Positions 36,232 to 51,200 of a stretch of DNA of 64,000 nucleotides are shown here, one piece after another (the stretch's first letter is position 1; each line of letters begins with the position of its first letter). The position numbers and the translations under genes are program-made. Location: the NCBI GenBank assembly GCA_024734495.1, contig JALMQS010000105.1, positions 502,671 through 566,670 on the forward strand, read 5' to 3'. The stretch is from Forficula auricularia. Lineage: Eukaryota > Arthropoda > Insecta > Dermaptera > Forficulidae. Below the pieces are notes generated by a model. It saw only the letters and a program-made list of their open reading frames with translations, had not been told where the DNA came from and ran no database searches.

Positions 36232-39200
36232 CTTCAGAATGCTCTTAATTTTCAAATCGACCATCGATGTGATGAAATCGCCAGGATAATTGAAGAATTT
36301 AGCAGTAAAGAGTTACAAAATGCCTATCCAATTATTATTGAAAGCATATTTGGCATTTCCAACCAAATTGGATGGGGCCTTCGATGCATTTACCGAAAAA
36401 ATCATTCCCGTGAATTTGATATACTTTTTCGATTTTTGCATCCCCAGGGTCCATTAATGAAATTGGCATATAAACTTCTCTCAGATCCTTATGTTAAATT
36501 TGAATTTCCTTTAGATTATCTTCCCGTAAGTTTTATCTTATTATAATATTTTTAATAAATATTAATTTTTTTTATAATTATTTTTAGCATAACATTAAAC
36601 ATTCAATTGAAGAAGGAATTTCACCTCCTTTTTATTTAGATAAAATACAATTTGATCAACAAAATAAAGTACCCAGGCATCTTCTATTAAGTATCCTTTT
36701 AAGACTTGAAGAAAATTTGCAATATTCACAAAACAAAAACAGCACCGATTACTCGAAACTAGTTTACTCGCTACTAACACTGATAGTAAATAAGCTGACG
36801 AGTTTTGATGTGGCCATCCACTTGACTTTACCATGGCCCCTCACTTGTATTTAATATTTAATAAAATTATTTATAATCATGTAGAAAAGGGGGGTTAGTT
36901 TTTGAATTTTTAGACTCTTGGGGGCCCACTGTTATGTATACAAAATTTGGTGAGTTTGGTAAATGGCCAAGATTTTCATTTTTTTTACCCCCCCCCCCCC
37001 CCCCCCCACCCCATTTTGGGCGGTTAGTTTTTGCATTTTTAAACTTCTGGGGTCCCAACTGATTATGTATACCAAATTTGGTTGAGTTTGCTCAAATGGC
37101 CTAGATTTTTAATTTTTAACCCCCCTCCACCCCCCTTAATTTTGGGTCGATATGCACCAAAATCTAATCAGCTCTTTGGGATGGGCTCGGGTTCTGTGAG
37201 AGTTGAAGCCATCACACTCTCGTGGAAGGGAGCGTGGTGGCATAAAACGGTGCCTCCCTTTGTCGCCCTGTGAATTTCCTAGAGAACTTTATGCGATATG
37301 AACTTCAGGGCGATGAGGGGTTCTTTGATGAATTTTTACAGCTTCAACAGGAGAACTTATAGGGAAATCGCCATGCGCTAGAAATTGTATATAGAAAGAA
37401 AAAAAATTTGTAAATATATTATGTAAATGTTCCTATAATTATGTAAATACTCCTATAATTATGTAAATACTCCTATAATTAAATTCACCCGACTATGTAA
37501 ATATTTCTTGTTAGTGGAGGCCCCCACCTGCGTGGCCCAATAAACGAAAAATCAATGGACCAAAACTACGTTTGAAATTTAGTTTCGATATTCACACTAG
37601 TTTTTGAGCTAGCTCGTCCACAAAAATTTGGTAACGCACGGACTAACAGACTTAACTAACTAACAGACATTTTGACAAAACAATTTTTATCTTGAAAATA
37701 TAATTTTTTCGATGTTCACTTATTAGGGTTTTTTGTAGAGCGAAATGCCATGGTTTCTCTCAATTTTTTTAATCAAAATAGTTTCAGCCGTTTTTTAGAT
37801 ATTTCGAAAAAAAAGAAGGAAAAAACCACTTTTTTCATGCACGATTACAATACTTGACCAAATTTAAAATAAAATACTCTGACTTAAAAAGCACTCTCCA
37901 ATATGGGCATCTGGGAGGTCATGTCTCCTACTCCTAGGAGTACATCTCTGTATATATATACTCCCCTAAACCACTAATGAGTAAAAAAATTTCTGGATAT
38001 GGCCTTGGTTAAATAGATAAGATAGTTGCATTGATTTTGCAAGTCCCAAGTTGTTTAACAGATTGACATTTATCATTTTAAACTTTAAGGTAGTTGTTCC
38101 GCCAAATGCGTTTTCCTAGGATTTTTTTGAAATTTATACAGATTATTATCTGAATACTTCTGCATCGATTGGTGGCAAAACGAAATTTATGAACAATACA
38201 GTTTTGGAGATATTAAATTTCAAAAATCGAGTTTTTCAGGCCATTTAACATTGCACTATACGGGATATCGGAAAATTTACATACATATTAAGAAACCCTT
38301 CTTACCATTTTTATAAAAAACTAAACCAACATTAAACAATAACCAATACATATTTTCAGACAATTTTGATTCATAGTTACAACACAGTTTGTTAGATAAT
38401 AAAGAATAAATAATGAAAAATGTATAACAAAAATTTAGACTAAAAACAATTTGGCAACAGCTCATTTATTTAACCAGCGAAAGATGCATGCGCTAGATTT
38501 TTTCAAAATTATAATTTTCATAAGGTGTAACTTAGGCGTTGATTACATTTGTTAAAAAATAACAAAACGATTTTTATAGAAATTTTAAATGTATTTTATC
38601 TGTCATTTTAATATAAAAAATATTCAATCTCTTACAGTGGTGCCAAATTTGTCAAACGAGCACGGGATTGGCTAGAATTGGTACATAAACAGCAAAAAGT
38701 TTTGGGCTTATGAACTATGAATCCTTATTGTCTGTTCTATATACTCTAGCATTAACTTTTTGCTAGTATTGTCGCGAAACAACTACCTTAAAGCCTCCAT
38801 TTGATAACATCAATAATCCCTCCAAAGGCTTCATTTGCGCGAAATACACGATTTTCTAAGATTCAACACCCCTACGCGCTTAAATTGGGTACTAACTGAT
38901 AAATCGTATTCGCCAATTCGTTTATCCCTATGACTTCTAGAGACTGGAACTCTCTTCTTCTGACCGTCTTCCCAGCAACATATAACCTTCAGTCTTTCAA
39001 GACCCGCATCCTCATATACCTTCGACTCCCACCCAATCCTTAAATCACTTCTTATTTTCACGATACAAGGGTCCACCGCGGACCTTTTTGGTTGCAACTT
39101 CTTCTTGTATCAATATAATTAAAAAAAAAAATTGTTATTTCATTCTTAAATTATTTGTTCTAGTGTGGTACTCTTTGTGGTTGAGGGAATATCATTCTCT

Positions 39201-42200
39201 TCTATCGCTTGAATCCCTTAGGGATATGTTATGTTTTCTACCGTCCTCCTTAGTTCTTTTGAGTTTGTCTGCCCTCCAATCCAATGGTTACAAATTTGTC
39301 AATACCACCCTTATCACTCAACCCTTGCAACACAATCACTTAGATCAGTGATTCTTAACCGAGGATAGGCCAAGCTTTCAAAATAAAATGGAGAATTTCA
39401 TTTTTTTTTTCAAAACAACCATACCTAATCATTTGACTTTTTTTAAATGCTATTTTTAGAATAAAAACAGTCATAATAATCATAATAATTGTTTCCCAGT
39501 TTTAAGAAACAACAAATCAACATTTTTATTTTTTTTTCCACTTTTAATTTTTTTCTAACACAACATCTACCGAAATTTTTTTCATTTTATATACAGGGTG
39601 GTCCCGAATTCATGGTACAAACGTTAATGGTAGGTACAGGACATTGTAACAATGAGTTATTGTATAGGAATGTATGGTCGCAAGTGACGCGGTGAGGCGT
39701 AAACAGGGGAAATAACGGCTATACATTATACACTATATTACTATTACACTATACATACATATACATATTACATATACTTATTACACTATACATTCCTATA
39801 CAATAACTCATTGTTACAATGTCCTGTACTTACCATTAAAGTTTGTACCATGAATTCGGGACCACCCTGTATAGCTTAAGTTTTTAATAAAAGGAGCAAA
39901 GATAAATCCTTATAAATCATCTGATCATTCGAAGCCTACAATATAAAAATGAGACACGCCAACACTAAGTATTAGTAGATCTATTTAAGATGAAAATTCG
40001 TCATAAAGGTTTTCCATTATTGTGGCGACGAATCTACTCAAGTTAATTTTCTCATTAACATATCAAAGAATAATTAACACATTAACGAGAATTGTTTTTG
40101 ATCGCGGTTTTTAAACAATATATATATATAGACTCCAATAGCTTCAACCAGCAGTAGTCTCGCGATATATATCTTGTTTAAAAAGCGCGATCAAAAACAA
40201 TTCTTGTTAATGTGTTAATTATTCTTTCATATATTAATGAGAAAATTAACTTCCCTATTTCAAGTTAGAAATATATAAATTCGGATATTATTTTCACTTA
40301 ATATTTGACAAAAATCATCTGCATTCGATTCGCGATTGAATCAAATACAGGAAACTTATGATGAATCTACTCAACTACCTTTATGTTCAATAAGTGAACA
40401 GAAACTTAGTACTTATTTCATGATACTTGTTGATGAAAAAAAACATTTTTAATCTAATCATTTTAGTTTTTACAAAATAGTTCTCATCTTTTTATTTTTT
40501 TTTAAAGGACGGGCTTGTAATGATCTGGATAGCAACTAAGACTTCCTAATATTTTATACAGAAGTGCGTTGGTTGAGGCGAGGAAAAGTTGATGTTTGAA
40601 TTACGTGCTGCAATTTTGGTATTTTTAAATAAAAGTAAAAGGCGTGTTCACAAAAAAATCGACCCAGACAATCTGTATCTATGTATAAATTGATTTTATG
40701 AGTTCTAGCTACAATTTACTAGCTACAATTTACAAGCCATAGGATATTTATGTGATATTTTTAAAAAACTTAATGGACTAACCCTATCATTACAACGAAA
40801 AAGATAACACCTTATTCACTGCCAATGACAAAATTTATCCATATAAAAAACATAATGTTTATATTGTAAAATAATTTTAAGGGGTAATTGAAAAACTAGA
40901 GGGCACGTCCACGTCTAGAAAAAAGTTTGAGAACCACTGGCATAGAAATTGCGATCAATTTAGATTTATGCATTTTTAAAAATTGGGGATCTCGTAACTT
41001 TAATGCAGACATGAAGCCCATTTAACTAAAACACATGAATTTCAAACATACAAAATCCCTTTTTAAACTCCTTAGATCAATCAATCATTCAAATCAACGC
41101 TTTTACCTATCCATTTAGCCCTATGACTTTTAGCGACTCGAACTTCTTTATCCAACTTTCCACTACCTACGATCTTCAATCTTTTAAGGCTCAGATCTAC
41201 ATGTCCCTTCAATTCCGATCCTTGAAATTCCTCATCTTATTGCTACTAATCTAGAAGCTATTTCGACTAAAAAAAATCCATTTAGTTTTCGATTTTCATT
41301 AACAATTCTTTTGAATGAATGGACAGAAGCATATTTCTTCGTCTATGCAGCTCTTTTTCTTTTCGTTCGATATTTTTCTGATATTATCTTTCTCAATTCT
41401 TTATATAATATACTAATTAAAACAACAATTGTGCGAATTATTTCCATCGGCGTTTTTCATCAATACTTTTTTTTTTTTTAATGCAATCGAATGCAAGAAG
41501 GAGTGCAGCAGTAAAGATGCAGCCCCTATGGATCTCGAAAGACCCTTGCATTACCTAAGAGAAGGGAAAGTTGATTAAGTGAGAGGGTGGACCTAGGTGT
41601 TTATCCACTCAGGTTTTGAAGGTTTGAAGCAAGAGAATATTTAGAGGCTCCTCTCCATAGATGCGAGCCATATTCGAGACAGGGCCGGATTTGGGCCTTT
41701 TAGATGGTGAGAAGATGTAGGGGCGTGAAAAATCGCTTGGACCTGAATAAAACTAGATTCATTTGCCTTTTTACAAGAAGTGACTTTGCTTGCGAGTAAA
41801 TTCGCCTCGAAATTTGAAAGGGGGTCTTTTAGTAACTTACCTTTAGCTTATTATTTTGTTTGTCGTCAGTTAACTATCTAGTTAGTAGCTAGTAAATAGC
41901 CTCATGTAATCGACAATCAAGTGACCATTTTTATTTACATTCTTATTATTTTTCTTAATAATTATAGATTCTTTTGAATATTTTATTTTTCACTATGCTT
42001 ACCATCTGGTCAATCCTAATATTAGGATACCACCAAACGTTTGGAACCATTGGGAGACAGTTTATCTTCATATTATAGAAGAATATCTAGTATACTTTTT
42101 ACCTTGTGATGGTTCTCCTGTTGTTCCTGAAATAGCAAATTATAATCTTCAACAAAGATATGATGGGTAAAACATACAATGAGTTATCAAATCTTCAAAA

Positions 42201-45200
42201 TTAATTTTTATCAACTTTTATCATTTTATTTTAGATCAATTAGAGCTTCATTTCCACAAATTCATAATAATGCATTCCATTTTACACAAACCCACCGAAA
42301 TCCCTTTATGGAAATTTGGAGAAGTGAACTTATTGCTCGAGTTTTTATAGATTTTTGGTTCTCCACAAAAGAAATTAATGTGTATGAAAATAATTCCCGT
42401 CATACACCCGTAAGTAATAAATTTAATTTTCAATTTAGATTATAGAATATATCTAATATACTTTATCAGTATTTTGTAGCACCTTCATATGAAAATAGAC
42501 AACCACAATTAGATTCTTCATTTAGTTATTATTCTGTAAGTATAAACAGATTTCAAAATTCATATTTATTCTAAATCATGTAAAACATTTTTTCTCTTTT
42601 AATTTTTAGGATAAATTACCAAATTTGGAGCATGTCAGAGCTGTACGTAACTTGATCAAGTATCTTCATTATTTCACTAATAGTGGAGTGAAAGATCTAA
42701 CAGCAATGGATGATCTTAAGAGGTACCTAGCTTTTTTTTAGATTTATTCAACCTGTAAAAAAGAAAAATTCATTATATCTATTAGATATAAACTATGTAC
42801 TTCTATGGTAGTTCGGCACACCCTTCCATCTTGACCCTGCGTTTAGTTGCCCAGGCCCCAAAAAAGAAAGTCTCATAAAAACTTTTAGAACAAACTCGCT
42901 AGCAGTTGTCACAAAAAATAATGTATGCTACCTCCTAAATAGGCAATATCATTATAATTGTTCTGGATTATAACTAATTGACTCTCAGGTGTTAGACTTT
43001 CATACGATCTCAAGGACCAGATTTTGTGAACATTAATTTTGTTACCAAAATAACAATTAATATTAGAAATTAAATGTATGTACATTCGAGTATTTCTGCA
43101 AGGTATTAAAATAGGACCTTTCTTTATTTAACAATTTGTGCTTAAAATTACTTACTCAATAAGTGCACAATGTTCTTTTTACCGTCGTTGTGAATAACCA
43201 TATATAGTATATAATCATATATTAGGATCTCCGTTATTTGAATTCACTCATAATTTTTTTTTTCTATTATTTTATACATAGCGAAGCATGTGTAGTGTTG
43301 TATCGCGCTCATGACTTCAAAGGCTCATCAAGTACAGGCTACGGAACCTATGGTCTCAACAAAAGTCACAAATTGTAGTATTCATTCAGGTTGAATTTTA
43401 GGACCTAACGGTTTTGCCAAAAATCCAGAGACCAAAAACTGCGATTTTTTTCTATAGCCCGAGGGGATTTATGTATGTATGTTACCCTTTTTTCCGTCGA
43501 CGATTTTTTCCACACCCACTGATTGAAATGAAATTGAAAACCTACCATTACTTTAACAAAATGAAGCGCTGATTACTTTTTGGTACATATCGGCTCACAA
43601 ACAATAGTACTTTATTCCAGTAGTTTTTTAGTTTTTTCTAAATATCTTGAAAATGGCTTAACCAATTTTGATCAAATTTAATACTCTATTTAAATACCTT
43701 GAGGACCTCAAAAAAGGTTATATAAAGTTTTTAGGAACATTACATTTTAAAGTACTTTACATCTAGATGATGGTACTTTTTTAAATTCTTTAAAATTTAT
43801 TTATTTGAATAATTAGTTTAAAGATTTAAGTATCTTTTTTGAGTTTCTTTTTTTTGAAAAAAGATGGAATTTTTTCAAAAATCAACCCAATCATATTAAA
43901 TTAAGAAGCGAATTTAATTTTATTTAGGAAACAAATCTAAGATTTTAGTAGAAATATTTTTACATTGCATATCAGAGGGTTTCGTCCCCTTGGGAATCGA
44001 ACGGCTACGGCTATGGTTAACGGCCCGGAAAGCTGGTTAGCGCTTGGGTTCGATTCCCAAGGGGACGAAACCCTCTGATATGCAATGTAAAAATATTTCT
44101 AGTAAAATCTTAGATTTGTTTCCTAAATAAAATTAAATTCACTTCTTTATTTATTTGGTTTAATATAGCTCATTTAGCTTTGTTTTAGTAAAAATGGATT
44201 GGCTTCTCTCTGTAAAATGCTAAATTTGAGATGAAATTTTATCAGTAACCCTAGAAACTGCGTTGTTATCGTATCCGTTACCTTTGTTAAAGATCTGGTG
44301 AAATCGACTGAAAATCAAAAATAGCGATCGATTCTCATCTAATACTTGAGGAATAACCATTCTATATTGCATTTTTGGCGTTTCGATTATTATTGGTAAC
44401 CATTGCTGAAGCATCGAGGAATCGACTTAAAATCAAAAATAATTACTAGTTACTATAAAAACATTAAAAATGCAATATAGAATCGTTATTCCTCAAGAAT
44501 TAGATGAAGATCAATGGCTATTTTGATTTTAAGCCAACATTGACTTTAAGTCAGTTATATCTGATTAATAACAAAAGAATAAACATATTAATATTTCAAA
44601 CGACTTTGGATAAAGTTTAGCAACGATCCATTGCAGTTTCTTTTATTTGCTTATTGTGTGTAAATATGTTTGAATCGTCGAGAAAAATAATATTCAACTA
44701 TGATTTTATTTAAGTCTATGTGTCTGTATATTTCTGGATTCCGGAGCCACAACAACTCAAGAACAGAAAGTTGTAGAAAGTTAGTTCAGGTGCAAAAATG
44801 TTTGTTTTTTTCAATGCGGTTTTCGGCTCTCTAGCTTTAGAAATTACATTTTTTCTCAAAATAATTAAAATAAAAAAATACATTTCTAATAGTTTATTAT
44901 AAGGGTGGCTCTATTGGCGAGCTTACCGAATCTTGAAGCTTTTACTTTTTCCTCAATTTTTAATTTTTTAACTTTTCTCTTGCAAATTCTCTCATAACGA
45001 CCGATATATGTTAAGCATGTTTTGGGATATCCTATTTCTTCTTAAAAAAATAAATAAATAAATTAGATGAATTTTTTGTTTTTCTAGCTGATTTACTGGT
45101 ACCAAAAGGTACTTTATATATAAAATTATAAACAATATTTATAACTTAAACATTAATCTTTTTTAGGATTGTTATATCTTCAAATCAATCCCAAATATAT

Positions 45201-48200
45201 AGATTTTTAAAAACAACAATAACTCGTTGGCCACTAGATAGTTCATTTCGCCTTATATTAGAAGCGTGGCTTAGTTACATTCAACCTTGGCGCTACGTCA
45301 ATTATGAGTATGTCTTGATATATAATTATCATTTGTAAATAACCATAAAATATAATAATATATTGAAATAATTGTTTTAGGAAGAAAGGCAGAAATAATT
45401 ATAGAGAAAATGAGGAGAGATCAGAACGTTTTATTGACAGGAAATGGTTACCATTTATTGCAAACAATTTATTAACATATACTGTAATATTTCATCAAGT
45501 AATAGATAGATTTTCAAATTTAGATTTAGTTGCTCCAAAAAATGCAATGATGCTTTTCAGACTCACAAAGGTAACAATTTATTATTAAAATATCCTATTA
45601 ATATGTCCATTAAAAAAATAATTTCAGGTTTTCTCTCAAGAAAATTTGAACCAGATGATTGCTGAACTAGAAGCATGTTTGGATGGTTCAATTAAAATTA
45701 ATCGAGTTGGATCTTTTTATCAAAGTTATACCAATGAAAACTCTTATCGTTTATCAAATATTTCTAATGAATTTGATAAATATATTCCAAGCATTCAACA
45801 ACAAATAGAAGAGTTAGAGGGCACAAAATTTATTTATAAACCTTTATTTAATGAAGTACATAAACAAAAAATTCAACATTTTTTACTCGTTGTATTTAAA
45901 GCTGATATTAATGCGAAATCTATAATTCAACAACTGGAGAAATCCAGAATAAATAAATCAACTTCATTATTTAATAAATTAAAGAATTTTTTAATGTTAA
46001 ATGATACGAATGAATATTCATTTGAAGACAGATCAAAAGTTGCGGCTTATCTTGAAACAGCGATTGAACAACTAATTTCAATTTTCAATGTACTTACATC
46101 AAATAATTAATATAATTTATTTATATATTTACTATGAATCTGACCATATTTAATTTCAGGTTCCTGAACCATCAGAATCTGATTTAAATATTTTGGAATC
46201 ATCAAATAATACCCAGGGGATTGATTCATCTTTTATTCAGTCGGTATGTAATTTAACCAATCTTTAGATTCAATTAATTCTGAATTATATGAATCAGTGT
46301 TTGTTAACCCGTAATAAGAAGATGAATCTAAACAAATACAAATGAAGGTGATGTGAATGAATTAAGAACAAATAATTCATTTAACTTAATAACAACTATA
46401 GACATGAGATGACTACTAAACAAACAAGAGACTTGCCTTGATTTTTCGCAGAATTTCGCTCTTGAGACGGAAAGAGATTGATAAATAAGACAAAAAAAAG
46501 GATAAAATTTGTTATGACGCAAAATACAATCAAGATTAAATAATTATTTATTACTTAAATGTTGTATTTTGGAAATAACTGTTTTGTTTACATCGTCTTG
46601 AATTCCAGCAAAATACTTGTAGGTACAATGTGGACAGGGATTTAAAAAAGCTTTAAGTAGCGCGTTACAAACCCATAACATTGAAAAATTAAGTGCAATC
46701 TGACTCAATTTTATGTCCACCCTTGGATGTTGAACCATTTGGCGCCCCGCTCATCACTAAAGACGGGCTATTAGTACTGATCATCAATTATACTGCCCAG
46801 AGCCGTAAAGCATTAATTACTTGTTAATCATACTGAGCGGGCACTTCGGTGAGCTCCCTTCTCCAATGCAATGCAACTATGCAACGAGGTACTCATGGCT
46901 GCTAAATGATTCCTCGGGAAATATGGTGAAAGATGAAACTGTTTTTCACCAGGATTACCCAGCTATTTCCAGCAGATTTGGTCAGCAGGCATCGCATTTC
47001 CTACACGCTTAATGCTGTTGTATTTTTATAAACGTGAATATCTTGTGTATGGGTTGAAATAAAAACAATGAGACTTTGGTCAAAAGATATTTATTATGAA
47101 CTAAGCCGGCATAGCCTTCTCTTCCGGGTTTCGAGATAGTGCTGAGTCAAGACTACCATTGGATTTAAGACAGCTGCATGCATCTCGAAGCCCCTAAAAC
47201 CTTGGTAAATTGGATATTGAATTGTATCTAAGTTTCTGAGATTGGCTCGTGATCCCGGCTTCTTTTCCTTCTGCTCTGTTCTTTTCGCGATTGAGGGGCC
47301 AGCCCATACAGGCCTTTAGGGATCCACCTTCTGGTGTATCTCCTTCTCTCATCAATGTCATTAAAAAAAAAATCTCCACCCCCTCGTTTAAATAAAACTC
47401 TAGCCTATTTATAACCAATAGGAGAAGGGTAGAAACTCCCTAGGTGGATCCCAGCGTTGCGTTAACATTGAACCGTAATTTTATACGCGTTAGCATGTCA
47501 TTTTCACTCGAAAAGATATTTAATCAAATAATATTAATAATGTCATATATAAAATAAACGATAAAGAAATATGTATTGTTTGTGATTTATTTAAACATAT
47601 AAATGCAAGGCTTATATTATCTATATAGAGAAATCAATGAGGATGCAAATAAACATATACATATATATCTAACGAATATAAATATGTATATATATTATAA
47701 TTTGTTTGTTAAGACTAGTTTCGGAGGTTTGACCTTCATCATCAGTATTTTTAATTAGAAATTCGCATGGGTTCAAATTGCCGTTTGGATGTAGGTAAAT
47801 TAACTTTGTCGTAATAGCAAGCTGATTACAAAACAAATTAATTAGTTAGCTCACTAAAAAATGAAAATATCCAATAGGGTATTTAAAATATTTCTAATAA
47901 ATAACCTCCTCCTTTTTTTGAAGTCGATTAAAAAGACTGATGATGAAGGTCAATCTTCGAAACTAATCTCTAACAAATTAATTAATATGTTTATGTTTAT
48001 TTGCATCTGGCAGAGGACATCATCCATTGATTTCTCTTTATGAATCAACAACTCTTCTACTCTCGGCAAAACAAAATCTTTTCAATTATGCTTATATTAT
48101 AGCTTGGCTACGATATTTATAATTTTGTTTAGAGCATGAGAAAGCTTCGATTGGAGGTCTAACTTGCAGAATAAACCTGTTATAAGTATTTAAAAAAGAA

Positions 48201-51200
48201 CCAATATTTCAATTTTCATCATGGATCAAAACAAAACCTTTTTATGAATTATTTTCATATTACGACACTGTCGATTCGATCTGGACCTTAGTAGATTGCA
48301 ACGAGGAGTGGCAAGAAGGAAGGCTGCGGCAGGGGAGACGTTCAAAGTTCTGCCGCAAATGTGTCGTTTTTGCAGGATAGATTTCAGATAGCAGCCTGGG
48401 AGTCGACGGGAAACAACGCTTTTGCGGGTGCGATTTCAAAGTCACCATCCTCAGCACCATGTTTAGATTTATGAGTTTCGGTCTATCGTGATCATCCAAA
48501 CTGTAGTTAACTGATGTAAGATAATTTAAAAAAAACTTGTAAATTTGGAGACTACAATTAACGAGTACTTCTTAGTTTTCCCACTTATTTCAGTGAAATA
48601 AAGTTTATGATGTTTGAATCAATTCTATTGAGAATTCAACACTCAATTCAGACTTATGGTTAATACCATTTCTTTAAGTAAAAAATTTCCCTAAATTTTT
48701 TTTAATAAGTAGGATGCAAAAAGGCCTACATCCATATTCATTCATTCTATATTGATACAAACATGGTACAAGAGCAAGGCTCATCTCCGATCCCCACCAT
48801 CTATTAACACTAAACATTCATATGGTACTGCAAGTATCAGCCGTCCAGACGTGTTAATGAGCCTCTTGCAGTTACCATGTTCAGCCACGAGAAGGCGGAC
48901 TCCAGTTCTTCTACTTGAATATTTGAAATCAAGGATATAGTAACATTCTTGATTATACATAGTTCGGAAGGGGAAGGGATGGGAGATTTATTTCCTTTCC
49001 TACGTCGCAGATAGAAAGGCTGTTTCGCGAACTTTTCTAGGCATCCATTCACCCAGAAGCTAACATCTAAAGTCATGTTAGATCCTTGAAAAGAAAAAAA
49101 ATATTCAGGAACTTCCTTGGAATTAAGGTGATGTATACCCTATTTTGAAGGATTGAAGTTTGTAAGATTCGAGAAAGAGATAGGCAGGAGGGATGAATTA
49201 ACGAATGAGTAGGCTCGACATTTCTCTAATTTTATAACAATGGTGTGTTGCGAAGAACGTTTTTGGAGGAATTAGTGACTTTATTCAAATAATTTGTATG
49301 TATATCAGAAAAAAATTTAAGTGAATCTCCTTAAATAATAGTTTTATATTATTGAATAAAGGCAATTTTAATACAATTTTTTTTTTAGCATTTTGAATCT
49401 CCTCTTGGAATAAAACCTAAATTTAAATGTCAAGGTGATTTTTCAAGACTCTCTTGGAGAGATGGAACAAATGATTTAGAAGGTGACCCAGAATTATGGC
49501 CAATTATGACACATGAAAATACATTATTAGTCCGTCTTTTCTTTAATATAACATCTACTTTAAATGAACGAGTAAGTTTTTTTCTAGAAATTAAACCAGC
49601 AAATCTAATAATTTTATTTTTTATTAAATTTTGAATTTTTTAGTTCACTTCTGAAATGTCTTATTACTTTCATCGGCAAGATTTCATTGGACGTATTACT
49701 AGATTAGTATTAAATCCTCCTCGTTTGATTCGTTCTTATGATAAAAGCATTCCAGGACATTCTAGGCGTGTTGAAACTTTGTTGCCGCCGAGACTTTCTC
49801 TACGACGATTAGCGAGTCACCGGCTTATTTGCTATTTTTTCGGAGGTATAATTTTTTTACAATATAATACAAATCCGTTTTAATAAATTTTAAGACTGAT
49901 GTTTTCAATATTCTTTAATAGATAATTAAAATAAATAGGCAGCGTGTAAATTAAGACATGAAAAATATAAAAATGACGTCCCATTAGAACCTAAATAATA
50001 AATTTTTGTCCTAATCCTTAAGCTAGTTGTTTCGGGACAATACTAGCAAAAAGTTAATGCTAGAGTATATAGAACAGACAATAAGGATTCATAATTCATA
50101 AACCCAAAACTTTTTGTTGTTTATGTACCGATTCTAGCCAATCCAGTGCTCGTTTGACAAATCTGGCACCATTGTAAGAGATTGAATATTTTTATATTAA
50201 AATGACAGATAAAATACATTTTAAAAGTTAAAAAATTTCTATAAAAATCGTTTTGTTATTTTTTAACAAATGTAATCAACGCCTACGTTACACCTTATGA
50301 AAATTATAATTTTGAAAATATCTAGCGCTTTATACATCTTTCGCTGGTTAAATAAATGCGCTGTTGCCAAATTGTTTTAGTGTAAATTTTTTTATACATT
50401 TTTCATTATTTATTCATTATTATCTCTCTCTACTATACATCTTTCGCTGGTTAAATAAATGCGCTGTTGCCAAATTGTTTTTAGTGTAAATTTTTTTTAT
50501 ACATTTTTCATTATTTATTCATTATTATCTCAGAAACTGTGTTGTAACTATGAATCAAAATTATCTTAAAATAGGTATTGGTTATTGTTTAATGTTGGTT
50601 TAGTTTTTTATAAAAATGGTAAGAAGGGTTTCTTAATCTCTATCTACTCTTATTAAACGAGCAAAAATTGTATATATATATCGTCGGTCGAAAACGGCTC
50701 TAACGATTTGGATGAAATTCACGGGTTAGGAGGGTTTTGTGTTGGACAGTCGATCTGTCACGGTCTCATCTTCGGCTAAGTTGTTTTTGATGGGTTTTTT
50801 GTTAATTGAAATAAATATTCACAGGTGGTTGTCTCGATAAAAATGTATTATTACATTTTTATTCAATTTCCTTTTAATTTTAATTGGTTTTTTAATTTTA
50901 AATTCCACTAATAGATCATTACAAATATTATTATATATATTAAAAGTTAACCAATTTAATTGATTGGGAGGAATGATGGATGGGGAGAGGGTAATTAAAA
51001 CCAATCGACTTGATTGGGGAATAATGGAATTGAAAAAATTATCGGAAAAGAGGTTTTTTATCTAATTAGATTTTTCCTCTTATTAAAAACAAGGACTAAA
51101 GATGAATAAGGACACTCGATGGTGGAGAAGTAATCTCCGGAATCGAAGCAAAAAATACAATGTATACATTAATTAATGTAAAATAATTGGTTTAATAAAA

